This document shows, in pieces, positions 51,669 to 60,437 of a DNA stretch of 64,000 nucleotides (position 1 is the stretch's first letter; every line of letters begins with the position of its first letter). This DNA comes from JAACFF01 sp963807975 (lineage in GTDB: Bacteria > Chloroflexota > Anaerolineae > Promineifilales > Promineifilaceae). The translations under genes and the position numbers were made by a program. The notes beneath the pieces were generated by a model. It had not been told where the DNA came from, searched no databases, and saw nothing but the letters and a program-made list of their open reading frames with translations. Location of the stretch: contig CAWEDV010000004.1 in assembly GCA_963807975.1 (NCBI GenBank), positions 62,001 through 126,000 of the forward strand, read 5' to 3'.

Positions 51669-54359
51669 TTAATCAGCGACAGCTGCCTTTACCAGATCGG
51701 GAACGGCAGCCAATGCTTCCGGTATTTTCTCTGGGTCGCGACCGCCAGCCTGGGCCATATTGGGACGACCACCGCCGCCACCGCCCACGATGCGAGCGGC
51801 CTCGCGCACAAGATCGCCAGCTCTCAAACCACGTTTGATCAGATCGTCGGTTACAGTAGCGATTAGCAATGGTTTTCCATTGCTGACCGTGGCCAAAACG
51901 GCTGTGCCTGAGCCAACCTTATCTCGATACCAATCAGCCATCTCGCGCAAGTTGTCGACCCCTGCCACATCCACTTGAGCAGCAAGAACATTGACGCCCG
52001 CAACTTGCTCGACCTGTCCCATAAGCGCACTAAATTGCACTCGAGCAAACTTGCGCTGCAGTTGGGCCAAATCTTTCTGCATCGCCTTATGGTCGATCAA
52101 GAGCGACTCCAGGCGAGTCTCCACATCATTAAGCGGCGTGTTCAGCAATTGCGAAACGCGTTCCAATGTATCCAAGCGGTCAGCAATCAAGCGCTGTGCT
52201 TCCCGGCCTGTCACAGCTTCAACGCGACGAACGCCGGCCGCAACCGCCTCTTCTCCGGTAAAACGGAATAAGCCGATATCGTTTGTCTCAGATACGTGCA
52301 ACCCACCACATAGTTCGAAACTGTAAGTGTCGTCGCCAGAATCGGATCCAATACTTATTGTGCGCACGATATCGCCATACTTCTCGCCAAATAGGGCCAT
52401 CGCCCCTTGGTTGATTGCCTCCTGCCGATCCATATAGTTGACACGAACGGGATAGTTGGCCAAGATGGCCCGATTGATGTCACTTTCGATTGCAGCCAGC
52501 GTTTCTTTATCAACTGCTTCGCCATGTGAGAAGTCGAATCGCAGACGGTCTGGGGCAACGAGCGAACCCGCCTGGGCAACATGCGTACCCAGGTGAGAAC
52601 GCAGTTCTTTGTGGAGGATATGGGTCGCGGTGTGGTTGCGGCGGATATCGCTGCGCCGGCGTTGGTCAACTTGCAGCGTCACCTCTTGTCCTACGCTCAT
52701 CTGACCTTGGAGAAGACGACCAGCATGGACCACCAATCCTGCTACCGGTCGGTGCATATTCTCGACAATAAACTCTGCCCCAGACTGAGGGAAGAAAATA
52801 CGCCCTGTATCACTTACCTCACCACCAGCTTCCACGTAAAAGGGGGTTTCAGCGGTAATCAGTTCTGCCTCTACTCCGGCTGCGATCGTCTGTACTAATT
52901 CGCCATCTTGGACGATTCCCACAATGTCCGAATTCATCTGCGAGCCATAGTAGGGATCATATTCCACACCATTTTCCAGTTTTCCCTGGTCGATGGAGAA
53001 AGACAAAAAATCACCATAGACGGAACTATCCGTTTCATACTTGCCAAAGGCACCGGAACCGCTGGCCAGGGCATGTGCCTCACGTGCCTGGTTGTAACCA
53101 ATCTCATCAATCGTGAAACCTTGCCCATGAACCAAATCGCGCGTGATCTCTACCGGCAGACCATAGGTCGCATAAAGATTAAAGGCAACTTCGCCTGATA
53201 TAAGATGTTCTCCCTTCTGACGTAATTCTTCCATGATTTCCAGCAGGCGCACGATAGCTGCATCCAAAGTCCGGGCAAAACGTTCTTCCTCCTGGGTTAA
53301 AGTGCGCAGAATATGATCTTGATGCATTCTAATTTCTGGATAGGCTTCACCCATCTCAGCAATATATACTTTGGCCACCTCAGCCAAAAATGGTGCCTGG
53401 AAGCCAATTGAGCGACCGAAACGAGCGGCGCGGCGGATCAACATGCGCAGCACATAGCCTGCACCAGTGCTCCCCGGACGTACCCCGTCGCCAATGAGAA
53501 ATGTGGCCGCACGGCCGTGATCGGCAATCACTCGATAGCCGACGTAATCCTCAGCCCGCTTTTCGCCACTGTCACCCAAAAGCTCCTGCACAAGATCCAT
53601 CGCTGGTATAAAGAGATCGGTGTCATAGTTGTTGTCCGCCTTCTGCATAACGCGAGCCAGCCTTTCCAAACCAAGGCCGGTGTCTACTGATGGTTTAGGC
53701 AGGGGGGTCAAACTGCCATCCTCTTCCCGGTTGAACTGCATGAAAACGAGGTTCCAGAATTCCAGAAATTCCTCATCATCATCAGCGTTGAGACGGGACG
53801 GATCACAATTCTCCATATCGCCAATGTAGTAGAAAATCTCTGAGTTCGGCCCGCAGGGACCGGTATCGCCCATCTCCCAGAAATTATCTTTCTTACCAAA
53901 GCGCAATATCTTCTCCGCCGGTAAGTATTCCTGCCACAATTCAAAGGACTCATCGTCATCCGAGTAGATCGTAGCCCAAAGGCGTTCCGGCTCCAGACCC
54001 ATCACCGCGGTCACAAAATCCCAGGCAAAGCGAATGGCCTCTCTCTTGAAGTAATCACCAAAAGAAAAATTGCCCAGCATTTCGAAAAACGTGTGATGAC
54101 GTGGAGAGGGACCCACATTCTCCAAATCATTATGTTTGCCAGTAACGCGCATACATTTTTGTGACGTGGCGGCGCGATTGTAGGGCCGCTTTTCCTTACC
54201 CAGAAAAACCGGGGCAAACTGGTTCATTCCCGCATTGGTAAACAGCAGGGTCGGGTTATCATACAAAGGCAGTGGCGAACTGGATACCACCTCATGGCTG
54301 AATTCAGCAAAAAAGTCCAGGAACGCCTGCCTGATTTCATTACTTGTCGTTGGTCTCAT
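51669..54359 (-). CDS. alaS: Alanyl-tRNA synthetase
   Basis: An 896-aa class II synthetase that charges tRNA-Ala. The catalytic domain (1-~240) has motif 1 FFAEFSHEVVSSSPL, NAGMNQFAPVFLG, and motif 2 ATSQKCMRVTGKHNDLENVG. The tRNA-recognition domain follows (to about 460). The editing domain (about 550-715) has HTATHILH (H576, H580) and CGGLHV (C684, H688). The C-Ala part ends with GGGGGGRPNMAQAGG. Length is normal. The usual CGGTH motif is CGGLH here. AGAGGA is upstream of the ATG. Transcription appears to be controlled by a leader peptide/attenuator (54412-54609). Confidence 0.97.
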   Translation of the reverse strand: MRPTTSNEIRQAFLDFFAEFSHEVVSSSPLPLYDNPTLLFTNAGMNQFAPVFLGKEKRPYNRAATSQKCMRVTGKHNDLENVGPSPRHHTFFEMLGNFSFGDYFKREAIRFAWDFVTAVMGLEPERLWATIYSDDDESFELWQEYLPAEKILRFGKKDNFWEMGDTGPCGPNSEIFYYIGDMENCDPSRLNADDDEEFLEFWNLVFMQFNREEDGSLTPLPKPSVDTGLGLERLARVMQKADNNYDTDLFIPAMDLVQELLGDSGEKRAEDYVGYRVIADHGRAATFLIGDGVRPGSTGAGYVLRMLIRRAARFGRSIGFQAPFLAEVAKVYIAEMGEAYPEIRMHQDHILRTLTQEEERFARTLDAAIVRLLEIMEELRQKGEHLISGEVAFNLYATYGLPVEITRDLVHGQGFTIDEIGYNQAREAHALASGSGAFGKYETDSSVYGDFLSFSIDQGKLENGVEYDPYYGSQMNSDIVGIVQDGELVQTIAAGVEAELITAETPFYVEAGGEVSDTGRIFFPQSGAEFIVENMHRPVAGLVVHAGRLLQGQMSVGQEVTLQVDQRRRSDIRRNHTATHILHKELRSHLGTHVAQAGSLVAPDRLRFDFSHGEAVDKETLAAIESDINRAILANYPVRVNYMDRQEAINQGAMALFGEKYGDIVRTISIGSDSGDDTYSFELCGGLHVSETNDIGLFRFTGEEAVAAGVRRVEAVTGREAQRLIADRLDTLERVSQLLNTPLNDVETRLESLLIDHKAMQKDLAQLQRKFARVQFSALMGQVEQVAGVNVLAAQVDVAGVDNLREMADWYRDKVGSGTAVLATVSNGKPLLIATVTDDLIKRGLRAGDLVREAARIVGGGGGGRPNMAQAGGRDPEKIPEALAAVPDLVKAAVAD

Positions 54360-54411
54360 TTCTTCCTCTAATTTCTGTTGTACTTACTGCCGCTGAATTT
54401 TATCTTAGCAA

Positions 54412-54449
54412 CAAAAAACCGCCAGATCGGTTCTTCCAATCTGGCGGTT
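54412..54449 (-). terminator. Intrinsic terminator of the alaS leader
   Basis: The minus-strand stem AACCGCCAGAT/ATCTGGCGGTT (11 bp; plus-strand 54417-54427 and 54439-54449) has an 11-nt loop and is followed by TTTTTT. It lies between the leader ORF stop and the alaS ATG, so it would end transcription before alaS. It could also end transcripts from the 54628 gene upstream. An antiterminator competes for its 5' arm. Confidence 0.85.
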
Positions 54450-54508
54450 GTAAAAGCCGATTTAGCGGCGGAAATCAGGCAATACAACAGTCCAGACCGG
54501 GGGTCTGG
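54436..54508 (-). promoter_or_regulatory. alaS attenuator: protector and antiterminator pairing
   Basis: Two mutually exclusive RNA pairings are visible on the minus strand. Protector: CCAGACC (54508-54502) with GGTCTGG (54498-54492), 7 bp and a 3-nt loop. Antiterminator: CCGGTCTGG (54500-54492) with CCAGATTGG (54444-54436), 9 bp including two G-U pairs. The second uses the same GGTCTGG and also takes six bases of the terminator's 5' arm plus three loop bases. The protector lies just downstream of the five Ala codons, inside codons 21-27 of the leader ORF, where a stalled ribosome would cover its first half. This gives the geometry of a trp-type attenuator. Confidence 0.65.
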
Positions 54509-54570
54509 CCGGCAGCGGCAGCAGCGCCGCGCTCCACAATAATAATTTGCCTGATCCATCTAAATATCAT
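54475..54570 (-). CDS. Alanine-rich leader peptide upstream of alaS
   Basis: A 31-residue ORF from ATG at 54570 to TGA at 54475. Residues 1-15 read MIFRWIRQIIIVERG, then five consecutive Ala (16-20; codons GCT GCT GCC GCT GCC), then GQTPGLDCCIA. Six of 31 residues are Ala. The ATG is only about 4 nt after the predicted transcription start, with no Shine-Dalgarno, so it is probably near-leaderless. It lies between a strong promoter and the attenuator terminator in front of alaS. A run of codons for the cognate amino acid in a leader ORF is the classical sensor in ribosome-mediated attenuation. Probable role: sensing charged tRNA-Ala. I know of no described homologue of this peptide. Confidence 0.7.
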   Translation of the reverse strand: MIFRWIRQIIIVERGAAAAAGQTPGLDCCIA

Positions 54571-54580
54571 GATGCTTTGC

Positions 54581-54609
54581 ATAGTAACAGACGGCAACTA
54601 GGCTGTCAA
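54581..54609 (-). promoter_or_regulatory. Promoter of the alaS leader
   Basis: TTGACA (54604-54609, perfect -35) and TACTAT (54581-54586, 4 of 6) are separated by exactly 17 bp on the minus strand. The predicted start is near 54574, just before the leader ORF ATG at 54570. It lies 18 bp past the stop of the 54628 gene, so alaS has its own promoter. Confidence 0.7.
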
Positions 54610-54627
54610 ATTTCGTTATTGATTTTT

Positions 54628-57600
54628 TCAATCTTGCGCTGCTCTCCATTCTATCTTTTCCGGTAAAAGTGCCCTATTTGACGGGTATGTCTCCTGGGTC
54701 TCGGCATGGACGGCCGTCAAATGCAGCAGGCTTTCGCCCTCTGGACGATAAAAACCAATGCCCAGATGGTAATTGCCTGGATCAACATCTACCATATCAA
54801 AAACCGTGGTATCGGTCACGATTTCGCCAGTAGTCCATTGGCTAGTGGGATAGCTGTCGTTGCGTGGTTGGCCATCAGATTGAGCGACGATCTCATCCGT
54901 TTGCGAATCAAACAAGTGGACAAAGCGTGTGTAATCCGGTTGGCCCTCCGAAAGCGCCTCCCAATAAAGGTACACCGATAAAACTGTTTCTGCTTGGTCA
55001 ATTTTATAACCATGCAGCCTGATGCCTTCACCAAAATCTACCGGGAGCGATTGCAGATCATGCGGCAGATCAAAAACAGGTTCATTCTCAGCAAAAAGCA
55101 ATTGATCCCCTTTATAGGTGATATCACCTAATCTACGCGAAAGGACAGCCGTGCCTGACCCAACGTCGTACAAACGAAGAACCAGGGCCAGGGGCGTGTC
55201 CTCTGGTAAGCCAGGAGGCAGGGACATGGCCAACCAATCATTGATCTCAGTGCCTATTGGCCAGCCACTGCTGGGCAGGAATCCATAACCCGGTTGAACA
55301 TCCAACTGCGATAGCCAGTGGCCTTCTCGGTCGAGCAGTCTCAAAGACACATTGTAATCTTCCACGAGCTGGCGGCGAGCGGTCCATGCCAACTGTACCT
55401 CGAACCTGTCCGGCTTTTCTTGTTTGATATCCAACGCGCGCACATCAAGTTCAGGTCCTACCCCATCCACGGCCCGATCACTATTAATATACAAGGGACG
55501 TAAATAGATATCGCCTCGCTTATGTCCCGATGGTGTTAACGGCTGGCCGTCAGGAATCGAAATTCGGGGTAGGACAAGACCCCCTGGAATATTTTTCGGC
55601 AGATTTAGAGTGAAGCGAGCCTGGTTAGCTGCGACAATTTGAGTTTGCTCAGCGAAAAAGGGAGCATCGGGTTCGAAGGCAGGCCAGGCAACCGCCGGTG
55701 TTCCTACGATGAGATCAACAGCGTGGCCATCCGCCCCATCAAAACTAACGCTTATTGTTAATTCCTCACCTGCAGCAATGGTCTCACGATCATATTCGTA
55801 ACCTAGCAGCACAACTCCGTTGTCAAAGGGAACACCCAGCTCGTCATGATGCAAATAGCCCATGTGGGCGAAATCCCAGGTCATATTCCTCGCTGAGAGT
55901 GGATCTGATGGCCAGAAACGAAGAAGCAGAAGGCCAACCAGCAGCAGTGACAGGACAAGCAGCGCGCTAGAAGACCATCCCGGTATTCTTCGTGCTTTGA
56001 AAAGGAAAATGATCACGGCGAGGAGGGCAACGATCGAAATTAGTTCGGCGATCCTGCGCTCGGTTGTTTTACCCAACTGCAGTTCGACGGTGTGCGCTCC
56101 CGGCGGCAGATAAAGCATGATCAATCCGGAACCGGGTGCCGGCGCAATTTCAGTTTCTTGGCCGTCAACAACTGCTCTCCAGCCAGGCCAATGTAATGTG
56201 GGAAAAACTAGCGTTGCTCCTAACTCGGCTGCAGTGAGTTTCCAGGTTTGTTGACCCGTTTGCCGCTCAAGCTGTATTGTTTGCAGCAGTTCTCCATCGA
56301 GCGTACGCAAATCATTTCTGGTGCCGCTCGTAAGCCAGGAACTGGTAAAGGGGCGAGGCTGGACCGTTTGCGGTAAATATTCGGCGCTGACCGTGCTGCC
56401 TATATTACCGGTAAACCATTCATACTCCGCCAATCGCCGCGAGCTAATATCTTCATCAGCCAACAGTAGATGATCAGTTTCCAAACCTGCTAAACTACCC
56501 ACGATCAAGACGATGGAGAGCACAGGGACCAACACTTTGCGACCAGGAAGAAGAGCCAAAGCTGCAACTGCCAATGCCGATGCAAAAGCCTGCACAGAAA
56601 GAAATCGCCAGGGAAACTGCGTAAAAGGCAGCAGCGGTAGAGAATCCCATAAGAACCGTGACAGGGGCGTGATCATGAATATAGCCAACACCAGCGCCAA
56701 GAAGATAAAAATGGCGACTGCCGGCGAGACCAGCCTTCTGCGAATTGTGATCAGAATGAGAGCCACCACACCAGCCAAAGTAACGAGAGCCTGTATCAGA
56801 CCAAGGCGAAAGGCTTTCCCTCCGGCAACCGTGTAATCAAAAAACACACTCTGCTGCACAAGATCGACGCCGCGAAAATGATTACTGTAATGAAAAAACC
56901 CAGAAGTAACGGGATCAAGCTGGGCCAGATCTTGCTCGGCCAGCGCCGGCAGAAAAAACCAAGCAGCGAGAGCAAAGGCTAAGGCGATTGCTAGCACGAT
57001 CGCCTGCCATATTGGCCACTTTTGGCGACCACCTTGTGCCTCTGAGTCGGGTACTGCCGATCGGCGCCATGCCGAAGCGCGCAGCAAGAGATAGAGTAGT
57101 AAGAAAGGAGAAAAGATCAGGGCGGATATATTGTGACTCAGGATCAGGGCGGCATAGGCGATAGCAAAGGCGGCTACCCGACCATGAGGGAAATAGGTTC
57201 CCTTGTATTCGAGTAGATAATCGACAGCCAGAAAAATCCAGGGATACCAGGCCATGGCCCAGAACTCGGCCAACGAGTCACCGCGTACGTAGATATTGAC
57301 CAGATGAAAGGGAGCAACCGTATAGGCAATGGATGCCAACAGGCCCGCCCATTCGCTCTGCAGCCAGCGTCGGGCAAGCAAAAACATACCCCAGGCCGCA
57401 AAAAGAAAACCAGCCAGCTGCGCCAACTCAATGGAGCGAACGATTGAAAAACCAAAAAGCCGAAAAGTAAATGCTATATAGATCGAAAGAGGGGCATAGT
57501 AATTGAAGAAGGGGTAACCGTAGCCATAGTTGGCATCAGGCATCCAGCGCACCGGAAAGTGACCATCCCGTACGGCCGTTTCCAACTGCTGCAAGCGCTG

Positions 57601-57768
57601 TAGCAAAAATGGGCTGTCTCCCCCGCCTCGTGTATTTAGGAACCCAGGTTCGCCGATCAGCGGCCAGGCCGCCAGGACGGCGACGAACAAGACCAACAGC
57701 AAGAGCACCGTTGATGAAGGAATCCTACGCAAGTTCTCTGAATTGGTGCTTGAGTGTTGTGCGCTCAT
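54628..57768 (-). CDS. GT-C-like membrane protein with PTPS-related domain
   Basis: A 1046-aa polytopic protein. After a short cytoplasmic start and TM1 comes the outer loop NTRGGGDSPFLLQRLQQLE with its acidic motif, RWMPDANYGYGYPFFNYYAPLS (split over two strands), then about 12 TM helices to near residue 600. The pattern matches the bacterial membrane family annotated PTPS-related (PF10131), a GT-C-type glycosyltransferase-like group. The C-terminal 400 residues are soluble and beta-rich, with two domains (from about 640 and 880; for example GVVLLGYEYDRETIAAGEEL, IRLHGYKIDQAETVLSVYLY) resembling carbohydrate-binding sandwiches. Likely an extracytoplasmic sugar transferase acting on a lipid-linked donor. 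First of a minus-strand surface block ending here. Confidence 0.82.
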   Translation of the reverse strand: MSAQHSSTNSENLRRIPSSTVLLLLVLFVAVLAAWPLIGEPGFLNTRGGGDSPFLLQRLQQLETAVRDGHFPVRWMPDANYGYGYPFFNYYAPLSIYIAFTFRLFGFSIVRSIELAQLAGFLFAAWGMFLLARRWLQSEWAGLLASIAYTVAPFHLVNIYVRGDSLAEFWAMAWYPWIFLAVDYLLEYKGTYFPHGRVAAFAIAYAALILSHNISALIFSPFLLLYLLLRASAWRRSAVPDSEAQGGRQKWPIWQAIVLAIALAFALAAWFFLPALAEQDLAQLDPVTSGFFHYSNHFRGVDLVQQSVFFDYTVAGGKAFRLGLIQALVTLAGVVALILITIRRRLVSPAVAIFIFLALVLAIFMITPLSRFLWDSLPLLPFTQFPWRFLSVQAFASALAVAALALLPGRKVLVPVLSIVLIVGSLAGLETDHLLLADEDISSRRLAEYEWFTGNIGSTVSAEYLPQTVQPRPFTSSWLTSGTRNDLRTLDGELLQTIQLERQTGQQTWKLTAAELGATLVFPTLHWPGWRAVVDGQETEIAPAPGSGLIMLYLPPGAHTVELQLGKTTERRIAELISIVALLAVIIFLFKARRIPGWSSSALLVLSLLLVGLLLLRFWPSDPLSARNMTWDFAHMGYLHHDELGVPFDNGVVLLGYEYDRETIAAGEELTISVSFDGADGHAVDLIVGTPAVAWPAFEPDAPFFAEQTQIVAANQARFTLNLPKNIPGGLVLPRISIPDGQPLTPSGHKRGDIYLRPLYINSDRAVDGVGPELDVRALDIKQEKPDRFEVQLAWTARRQLVEDYNVSLRLLDREGHWLSQLDVQPGYGFLPSSGWPIGTEINDWLAMSLPPGLPEDTPLALVLRLYDVGSGTAVLSRRLGDITYKGDQLLFAENEPVFDLPHDLQSLPVDFGEGIRLHGYKIDQAETVLSVYLYWEALSEGQPDYTRFVHLFDSQTDEIVAQSDGQPRNDSYPTSQWTTGEIVTDTTVFDMVDVDPGNYHLGIGFYRPEGESLLHLTAVHAETQETYPSNRALLPEKIEWRAAQD

Positions 57769-57809
57769 GGATCACTCGGATCACAGCGCCAGGCCTGCCA
57801 GACCCAGAA

Positions 57810-59480
57810 CTAGCGGCGAAGTAAGAAGAAAATTAATGCGCCAAGTAAAATAACGCCCAGTATAATTGCTGCCAGGCCACCAATGGTCAAAAGATTGGGC
57901 CCGCCTCCGTCTCCCTCATTTTGAGCATCTGTTCCGTCTTCACCGGTGCCCGATGGCGCCTCTTCTCCTGTTTTCAAGCGACTGCCAAATTCTAGCTGCA
58001 ATGCCTGGCCTTCGGCGACCGCCACCATAGCGCGGTCGGCCGTCGTCATCTCTAGAACTTCAGATACCTGCTGCGTCACTTCGTAGGTGTCCGGATCCAG
58101 GTTGTCGAAACAGAGTGGGGTCTCAGAGCCGGTAGATTGAACCTGCCCCACCACGCCGTTGGGTCCGGAAACGGTCATCGTAACCCCAGCCATATACCCT
58201 TCATTGGGATCGACAACTGCATTGGCGTTTTCGTCATGGAAAGCATTGACACAAATCATTCCGCCTGAAGTGGGCTTGGTGGGATCGACTGGCTGGGTCT
58301 CACCACTGCCAGATTCTCCGCCAACAGGAGGAGCTTCGGTGATCGGCGCTCCGCGAACACGGCTGCCAAAAGCAACAATGGCCGTCTGGTCAGCGCCAAC
58401 TTCAAGGGCAACATTCGCCTCAGATGTCATCAACAAATCAGCGGGAACCTGCTGCGCCACTTGATAAGGGCCAGGTTCCAGATTGACGAAGCATCGGTGG
58501 TTCTCGGTGCCGTCGGAGATCACCGTGCCGATTATGGCAGTTTGATTGGCCACGGTAAACGTTACGTCAGCCATAAACTCTTCATTAGGGTCTAGCAGAC
58601 CATTGGCATTGACGTCATGGAAGGCATTCACACAAATTGTGCCCCCGGTTGACGATGGCTCCACCGGCGCTTGGGCATCTTCTTCTGTTTCTTCCATGGG
58701 GGGTGGTTCTGCCGTGGGAGCAGCTTCGGCCGTCGCCGTGGGTTGGGGAGCCGGTGTGTTGGCTGGGGCGGCTGTTGCTGGTGGCGGAGGAGGCGCAGTT
58801 GGCGGCGCCGCTTCGGCAATAGCCATCAGTTCAGCATTGTCGTACCAGGTGTCCAGGTATTGGCGACACTGGTTAACTCCCGGAACGCCAAGGTTTGCAG
58901 ATGTGAAGACAGTCATCTTGTCCCCCGTTGCTGTGGCTTCCACGGAAAACTGCTGCCAATTGTCATGCGGTGATGATGATGGACCCCAGACGACATCGCT
59001 GTCGTACCATTGACCACTGCCATTCGGATCGACCGCTGCACGAACATTCATATCGACGCCAAAATCAGATGGATTGGGAGCTGGTTCACTGGTGGCGCGT
59101 CCTTTGGCAAAAAACGAAAAACGATAGGTGGTGCCCGGCGTTACGTCGACTGTCTGGTAAACACCACCAGCCCAGGTATCCCAATTATTACCGACATACT
59201 GGGAGGCAATACCATTGTTGACATTGGCACCCACAGTCTCCATATTCCACTTAGGCCTAAAATGATATCCAGATAAACATTCGTCGTCTGTCTTCTCAGT
59301 CTCCTGATGCCAGGTAGTCCAGCCATCGGCTGCACCATTGACAAACGGTTGTTCAAAACTGGCGTTAATGAGCAGATTGGTCCCTTGTTGGGCAGGCGCA
59401 GCCTTTAACGAGCTGTGCCCACCAAATGCCACAAGCAAGACCAGTAGGGTTAAAACGATTGTAAGATGTCTCTTCTTCAT
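57810..59480 (-). CDS. Surface protein: carbohydrate-binding-like module, two SdrD_B-type repeats, C-terminal TM anchor
   Basis: A 556-aa secreted protein. Signal peptide (1-~30, LTIVLTLLVLLVAFGG), then a CBM-like jelly-roll domain (about 35-220: INASFEQPFVNGAADGW, YRFSFFAKGRA). A Pro/Thr/Ala-rich linker follows (APPTAPPPPPATAAP). Two homologous repeats start ICVNAFHDVNANGLLDPNEE (about 280-376) and ICVNAFHDENANAVVDPNEG (about 407-505); each has a Ca-binding-like D-N-x-(D/N)-G-x-x-x-x-x-E loop and two conserved Cys (IC..., RCF or LCF). A C-terminal TM helix (about 532-552) ends RR, anchoring it. It starts directly after the LysM gene stop. Probably a glycoprotein-type surface component. Confidence 0.82.
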   Translation of the reverse strand: MKKRHLTIVLTLLVLLVAFGGHSSLKAAPAQQGTNLLINASFEQPFVNGAADGWTTWHQETEKTDDECLSGYHFRPKWNMETVGANVNNGIASQYVGNNWDTWAGGVYQTVDVTPGTTYRFSFFAKGRATSEPAPNPSDFGVDMNVRAAVDPNGSGQWYDSDVVWGPSSSPHDNWQQFSVEATATGDKMTVFTSANLGVPGVNQCRQYLDTWYDNAELMAIAEAAPPTAPPPPPATAAPANTPAPQPTATAEAAPTAEPPPMEETEEDAQAPVEPSSTGGTICVNAFHDVNANGLLDPNEEFMADVTFTVANQTAIIGTVISDGTENHRCFVNLEPGPYQVAQQVPADLLMTSEANVALEVGADQTAIVAFGSRVRGAPITEAPPVGGESGSGETQPVDPTKPTSGGMICVNAFHDENANAVVDPNEGYMAGVTMTVSGPNGVVGQVQSTGSETPLCFDNLDPDTYEVTQQVSEVLEMTTADRAMVAVAEGQALQLEFGSRLKTGEEAPSGTGEDGTDAQNEGDGGGPNLLTIGGLAAIILGVILLGALIFFLLRR

Positions 59481-60431
59481 CTAATTCTCTTCGTCAGCGT
59501 TCGGATTTTCACGTTTACGACTATAAGCAATCCAGAAGATTAGCACAGCACCCGCCAAGAGCAAAGCGATGACGCCAATACCTAAGAGAACCATGATAAG
59601 CGCGTCGCCAGCGAACAATGCGTCATCGTTCGCTGCTACTGCAGTTGGAGTAGCAGCCGGCGAACCCGCGATCCGTGTCTCAAATTGGGCGTTGCTGTCG
59701 ATCACGTCTCTGTCATTGCCGCCATCATCTTGATAGCTGCCAAAAGCAAGGTTTAATTCCGACCCATGGGTCACAATCATCGCCCAATCCCCCTGCGTGG
59801 TCAAGATCTCATTAGGGGCGATTGAACGGGTCACATGATAGGTTCCTGCCGCAAGCGCTTCCAAACAGTAAGGTTCAGAAAGGCCATCGGTTATGTAATT
59901 GGCGACAACAATCTGGTCATTAAAAACAGTAAATGCCACTCCAGCCAGCTGCGTCTCATTGCTGTTTAGTTTTCCATCCCGATTAGCGTCTTCAAATGCC
60001 GTCATACATATGGCCGTGCGCACGGGGAGCGCTGTCTTGGTCGGCGTTGGCGGTGCTAATGTGGGCGTTGGTATATCTACAGTGGGCGTTGCCGGTGGAT
60101 CAACATGGGCAATGAGCAGTATATCTCCTGGATTCACCACCGAATTTTCTTCAATCTCATTGAGATCTAACAGCTCTTGCAGCTTTATACCGGAGCGAGC
60201 GGCAATGCTCCATAAGGAATCATTGGGCTGCACCATGTAATATATATTGCCATCGGCATCAGGAGTACTTGTGGGAGCGACCTGCGCAAGTGCCGTCACG
60301 GGCCAAAACAGGAGCCACGAAGCAAGCAGCAAGAAAACCAGAACCATCCAGGAATGGACATCAGATTCTTGAATGATTCGCGAGACTCTATCCGCGGATA
60401 GTTTCTGGATTGTAGGCAGTTCCTTCATCAT
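59481..60431 (-). CDS. LysM surface protein with one SdrD_B-type repeat and C-terminal TM
   Basis: A 316-aa protein. Signal or TM segment (about 29-49, WMVLVFLLLASWLLFWPV). A LysM domain (about 65-110) reads YYMVQPNDSLWSIAARSG then LQELLDLNEIEENSVVNPGDILLI, typical for binding GlcNAc-containing wall polymer. A Pro/Thr linker follows. One repeat paralogous to those of the 57810 protein (about 140-235) starts ICMTAFEDANRDGKLNSNET, again with two Cys. A C-terminal TM (about 280-303) is followed by a basic tail. The stop is followed at once by the ATG of the 57810 gene (zero gap), so the two are one operon and probably work together as wall-bound surface proteins. Confidence 0.85.
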   Translation of the reverse strand: MMKELPTIQKLSADRVSRIIQESDVHSWMVLVFLLLASWLLFWPVTALAQVAPTSTPDADGNIYYMVQPNDSLWSIAARSGIKLQELLDLNEIEENSVVNPGDILLIAHVDPPATPTVDIPTPTLAPPTPTKTALPVRTAICMTAFEDANRDGKLNSNETQLAGVAFTVFNDQIVVANYITDGLSEPYCLEALAAGTYHVTRSIAPNEILTTQGDWAMIVTHGSELNLAFGSYQDDGGNDRDVIDSNAQFETRIAGSPAATPTAVAANDDALFAGDALIMVLLGIGVIALLLAGAVLIFWIAYSRKRENPNADEEN

Positions 60432-60437
60432 CTAGCG

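Noticed and set aside
54412..54609. alaS leader as a T-box riboswitch
   Set aside because: No T-box sequence of the TGGNACCGCG type or specifier-loop layout is seen before the terminator. The leader ORF with an Ala run and competing stems explains the structure better.
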